From Pseudoflavitalea rhizosphaerae (GTDB lineage Bacteria; Bacteroidota; Bacteroidia; Chitinophagales; Chitinophagaceae), in the NCBI RefSeq assembly GCF_003991355.1, contig NZ_RCSU01000020.1, positions 52,750-116,749 on the forward strand: a stretch of 64,000 bases of DNA. The letters run 5' to 3'. Positions 61,607 to 64,000 of the stretch are shown piece after piece; position 1 is the stretch's first letter; every line of letters begins with the position of its first letter. Below the pieces are notes generated by a model. That model ran no database searches, was not told the origin of the DNA, and was given only the letters and a program-made list of their open reading frames with translations. The translations under genes were made by a program, and so were the position numbers.

Positions 61607-61683
61607 TTGCATTCCCTCCGCTGGTATTAACCAGTTCAGGTTCCCGGGTATCATCTCAGCTACTGTGTAGCACCCCGATGCAA
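61607..61683 (-). promoter_or_regulatory. TPP riboswitch (THI element)
   Basis: Minus strand. P1 stem TTGCAT (61678-61683) with ATGCAA (61607-61612). The conserved thi-box parts are in order: CGGGGTGC, GCTGAGATGATACCC, GGAACCTGAACTGGTTAAT and ACCAGCGGAGGGA, the CTGAGA and ACCTGA blocks being diagnostic. It binds thiamine pyrophosphate and, with the downstream terminator, should repress the methyltransferase/PurM-like/ThiE-like/Trm112-like operon. Confidence 0.97.
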
Positions 61684-61720
61684 TAATTAATGACCAAATT
61701 TATTACTGTTTCCCGAATTC

Positions 61721-62182
61721 TCAGCGTTTTCTTTTCATCTGCGCCAACACCTTGTCTGCAGTGGCTTTGCGTTCTGCTTTTTTCTGCGCTTCGGTTTGGT
61801 ATGTTACAGTATGCCTTTGTGTTTGTTGCATCTGCATCATAGGGCCACGCGCCTGATGAGCGTTCCTGTTTACATTGGCGATACTCTCAATGGGTCTGGC
61901 TTTGGGGTTCGACCTTCTTTCCAGCAACATGGCCAGCACACGTTCGCGCTCAGTGATTGTGCCCGGTTGTTGTATGTTCAGTTGTACCGGCCGCATGGCT
62001 GAGTTGGCCATTACTTGCGATCTGCGGGGATTAGCCTGCATCTTAATGATCGCCTTCTTAACGGACTCCGGCATGTTTTTCTCGTACTTCTGATATGATG
62101 ACGGCAACTGTTGCGCCATTGCCATATTGGTGAAGGCGGTTACCAGTATCAGCAGTATTCCGGGAAGGTATGAAGATTTCAT
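61721..62182 (-). CDS. Small secreted protein of unknown function
   Basis: 153 residues. Signal peptide (LPGILLILVTAFTNMAMAQQ), then a basic, Gln/Met-rich, low-complexity sequence (PMMQMQQTQRHTVTYQTEAQ) with a Lys/Arg-rich C-terminus (KATADKVLAQMKRKR). No known domain recognised. It starts 18 bp after the repetitive fibre-like gene on the same strand and may be co-transcribed with it. It ends 37 bp upstream of the TPP riboswitch but is not controlled by it. Confidence 0.7.
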   Translation of the reverse strand: MKSSYLPGILLILVTAFTNMAMAQQLPSSYQKYEKNMPESVKKAIIKMQANPRRSQVMANSAMRPVQLNIQQPGTITERERVLAMLLERRSNPKARPIESIANVNRNAHQARGPMMQMQQTQRHTVTYQTEAQKKAERKATADKVLAQMKRKR

Positions 62183-62200
62183 TGCTATCTTTTTAAATGC

Positions 62201-64000
62201 TTACTTAACACTAACCAGTACGTTGATCTTTCCAACAGTGTTTGTGTTGTAGTCCTGCAGGGCTTTACCGAGCACTTGTCCAACTCTCACTTTGTCGGGA
62301 TCAGCTTTCATGGCAACTCCGGGGATTGAAGAGGTCACCAGCAGATCGCCACGTTTGATAGCGCCGCCTTCCAGGCAAACCTTGGTGGGTATCACACCGA
62401 TCACACCCATGGGCACCATTTTGTCCAGATGGCTTTTCAGAGCATCTTTTTCTGTGAGCATCAGACCTGGTTTGGTGGCATAAACACCTGCTACCAGTGT
62501 AGAGTATGCGCCGGATGATTTGGTAACCATACGGTCAGATGTTTCAGAGATCACGAGAACATCTCCTGCTTCATAGGCTGAGCGGATGCCTTCCACATCG
62601 AACATTTCGGCAACGTCTGCGCCGCCTGTTTGTGCACCATTGGCAAAGTACCCGGTTCCACTGGCATCTATCCTTGCAACATTGGTATTGTTCACTTTGA
62701 ACACAGCCACATCGCCTTCGGGATCTCCGAGAAGCTCAGCTACGAGGGCAGTACCACCGGCACCTGTTGCGCTGGTTGCCTGAGCCATGATACCCATGCC
62801 TCCGGCAAAATCATTGTATCCTTTAACTGCCGCGGCCAATCCGGTATTGACACCGGAGACACCGGAGGATACATCACTGAATGTTACACCCTGCACACCT
62901 TCTCCTCCATTATAGTGCTGCCCTATTACAGCAGCTCTTGATGGTTCGAGTGTTCCACCAAAAACACCATGGCTACCACTACTGATAGACGTTATACCAA
63001 TACCATAACCCTGGTGCACGATAGTAAGGGCATCAGAGCCTGCACTCGCATCAGACACTTCAATATATGCGGCAGTACTTCTGGCGCTTCTGGCATAAAT
63101 GCCGATGCTTTCTTCGGAGAAAGCTTCCACACCGGTCCCATTAACAGAATACCCTCTCACACCGGAACCCAAACCATTGTGGATACCTAGTACGCCGGTA
63201 CCGTTATTGGTGTAAGTGGCATTATTGATCCCTTTTACGCCTGCTACGTCCAATCCGGCATTATCGTTCAGAATGATACCAGTCACGCCGGCAACATTAT
63301 CTGTTGTAGAATTATTGACGCCTTCAATTGCAGGGGCATCGCCATCGTTTGTAATAGAGAGCGCTTTTGTTGCTTCATTCACTGTTTTTATATAAGGAAG
63401 AACAAGTCCCGGAACAGCAGCAGGAGCCCATGCTGCTCCATCGAAAGTGAGTACTTCACCTGTTGCAGGAGCGGTTGCGCTGAGGTCAACTCCCTTGAGT
63501 TTGGCCACAGTGGGAGCAGGGTAGTTGCCATCGAGATCTCCGGTAGCTGTTCCTCCTGGAGGAAGACTGAGCCCTGAAGCCAGCTTGTCGGCCGTGATTG
63601 CGCCATCAGCAATTTTTGCTGTAGTTATATTGGCGTCGAGGATCTTGGCGGTTGTAACAGCATTGGCTGCGAGCTTCAGTGCAGTAACAGCTGCATCATC
63701 CAGCTTTACTGTAGTGATGGCTCCGTTAAGCACTTTGGCGGAAGTAACGGCATCATCAGCAAGCTTGGTTGCATTGATAGCATTTGCTGCAACTGTCGGA
63801 CCGGGGAAGGTTCCGGTCAGATCTCCGCTGGCGGCTCCGCCGGGAGGGATGGAAAGACCAACAGCAAGTTTATTGGAAGTGATGGCACCGTCAGCGATTT
63901 TAGCTGAGGTCACTGCTTCGTCCTGAAGTTTTGTTGTTCCAACAGAAGTGTTGGCAAGCTTGGCATTGGTTACGGATGCGTCAGCAAGTTTTGCTGTGGT
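62201..64000 (-). CDS. Long repetitive fibre-like protein (C-terminal part; continues past right edge)
   Basis: At least 599 residues; the frame remains open to base 64000, so the start is outside the window. The visible N-terminal part is a string of about ten-residue units of the type AVTSAKLADG / AITTVKLDDA (for example TTAKLADASV, TSVGTTKLQD, AITSNKLAV), broken by GDLTGTFPGPTV and GDLDGNYPAPTV blocks. A Gly-rich middle (VTGI, GVSGVN repeats) follows, then a C-terminal domain DVAEMFDVEGIR, GDVLVISETSDRMV, STLVAGVYATKPGLML, GVIGVIPTKV, GDLLVTSSIPGVAMKA, VGQVLGKALQDY. The layout resembles tail-fibre or surface-adhesin-like proteins found in many Bacteroidota. Role unknown; secretion cannot be judged without the N-terminus. 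Confidence 0.85.
   Translation of the reverse strand, partial: TTAKLADASVTNAKLANTSVGTTKLQDEAVTSAKIADGAITSNKLAVGLSIPPGGAASGDLTGTFPGPTVAANAINATKLADDAVTSAKVLNGAITTVKLDDAAVTALKLAANAVTTAKILDANITTAKIADGAITADKLASGLSLPPGGTATGDLDGNYPAPTVAKLKGVDLSATAPATGEVLTFDGAAWAPAAVPGLVLPYIKTVNEATKALSITNDGDAPAIEGVNNSTTDNVAGVTGIILNDNAGLDVAGVKGINNATYTNNGTGVLGIHNGLGSGVRGYSVNGTGVEAFSEESIGIYARSARSTAAYIEVSDASAGSDALTIVHQGYGIGITSISSGSHGVFGGTLEPSRAAVIGQHYNGGEGVQGVTFSDVSSGVSGVNTGLAAAVKGYNDFAGGMGIMAQATSATGAGGTALVAELLGDPEGDVAVFKVNNTNVARIDASGTGYFANGAQTGGADVAEMFDVEGIRSAYEAGDVLVISETSDRMVTKSSGAYSTLVAGVYATKPGLMLTEKDALKSHLDKMVPMGVIGVIPTKVCLEGGAIKRGDLLVTSSIPGVAMKADPDKVRVGQVLGKALQDYNTNTVGKINVLVSVK
63530..64000. repeat. About 30-bp coding repeats of the fibre-like gene
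   Basis: The decapeptide pattern is visible in DNA as spaced blocks such as GCAAGCTT, GCAAGTTT, GTAACGGC or GTAACAGC and TTAGCTGAGG or TTTTGCTGTAG every 27-33 bp, plus two copies of a larger block (GGTTCCGGTC..GATCTCCGC and GATCTCCGGTAGC..GTTCCTCC) about 290 bp apart encoding GDLTGTFPGPTV and GDLDGNYPAPTV. Such arrays may gain or lose units. Confidence 0.7.

Noticed and set aside
62201..63913. Fibre-like gene as a complete 570-residue protein starting at 63913
   Set aside because: The codon there is an internal GTG inside the repeat array, and the same frame stays open with the same repeats to the window end.

Overview
The window reads as chromosomal DNA of a member of the Bacteroidota, most likely family Chitinophagaceae. 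The signs are three SusC/SusD outer-membrane uptake pairs (a fourth barrel protein stands alone), a one-protein hybrid two-component regulator, an ECF sigma/FecR/STN-SusC signalling cassette, lipoproteins, a GH20 hexosaminidase locus, a DUF3127 protein, and a TAnnTTTG-type promoter. No tRNA, rRNA, CRISPR array, integrase or transposase was recognised. All functions come from reading the sequence and protein families; no database search was run.

Left part (1-9.7 kb): a SusC/SusD pair on the minus strand (SusD runs off the left edge) faces a 1359-residue hybrid sensor/regulator on the plus strand. A TPR lipoprotein converges on the regulator. At 10.1-13.8 kb lies an AT-rich accessory island: an EcoRII-like restriction endonuclease, a convergent 5-methylcytosine methyltransferase, a Vsr mismatch endonuclease, and a Nudix gene broken by one in-frame stop. 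DinB-like and AraC-type genes follow. From 23.1 down to 15.2 kb runs a cell-surface signalling and uptake locus: ECF sigma, FecR anti-sigma, STN-bearing SusC, SusD, and a DUF4397-like lipoprotein with a terminator.

Middle part (23.2-43.8 kb): a vWA / PP2C / kinase-HHH triad (TerY-P type) stands without ter genes nearby. It is followed by a YwqG-like protein, xseA/xseB, a GlxA-type regulator divergent from a DoxX-like protein, and a CPA1 cation/proton antiporter. Next is a glycan-use operon: SusC, SusD, GH20, RidA, PfkB kinase and M19 dipeptidase, with a divergent DeoR regulator.

Right part (43.8-64 kb): a Cys-rich secreted protein, an MsbA-like ABC exporter, a large outer-membrane barrel protein, DUF3127, an Lrp/EamA pair, a nucleoid-associated protein, a cyclophilin lipoprotein, a DUF2723 gene carrying two internal deletions, a conserved 527-residue protein, SurE and a lipid kinase. 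A TPP riboswitch with a terminator then controls an unusual four-gene operon (methyltransferase, PurM-fold protein, divergent ThiE, Trm112-like protein). A long repetitive fibre-like protein leaves the window on the right.

The most striking unexplained structure is a family of four 125-127 bp palindromic elements at 32.6, 33.9, 49.0 and 52.5 kb. Each can fold into four consecutive hairpins built on a CGCC-TCC-GGCG core and ends in an inverted repeat of the form CAGGGTGCC/GGCACCCTG. One copy sits in frame inside the signal-peptide region of the cyclophilin lipoprotein gene and adds exactly 42 codons.
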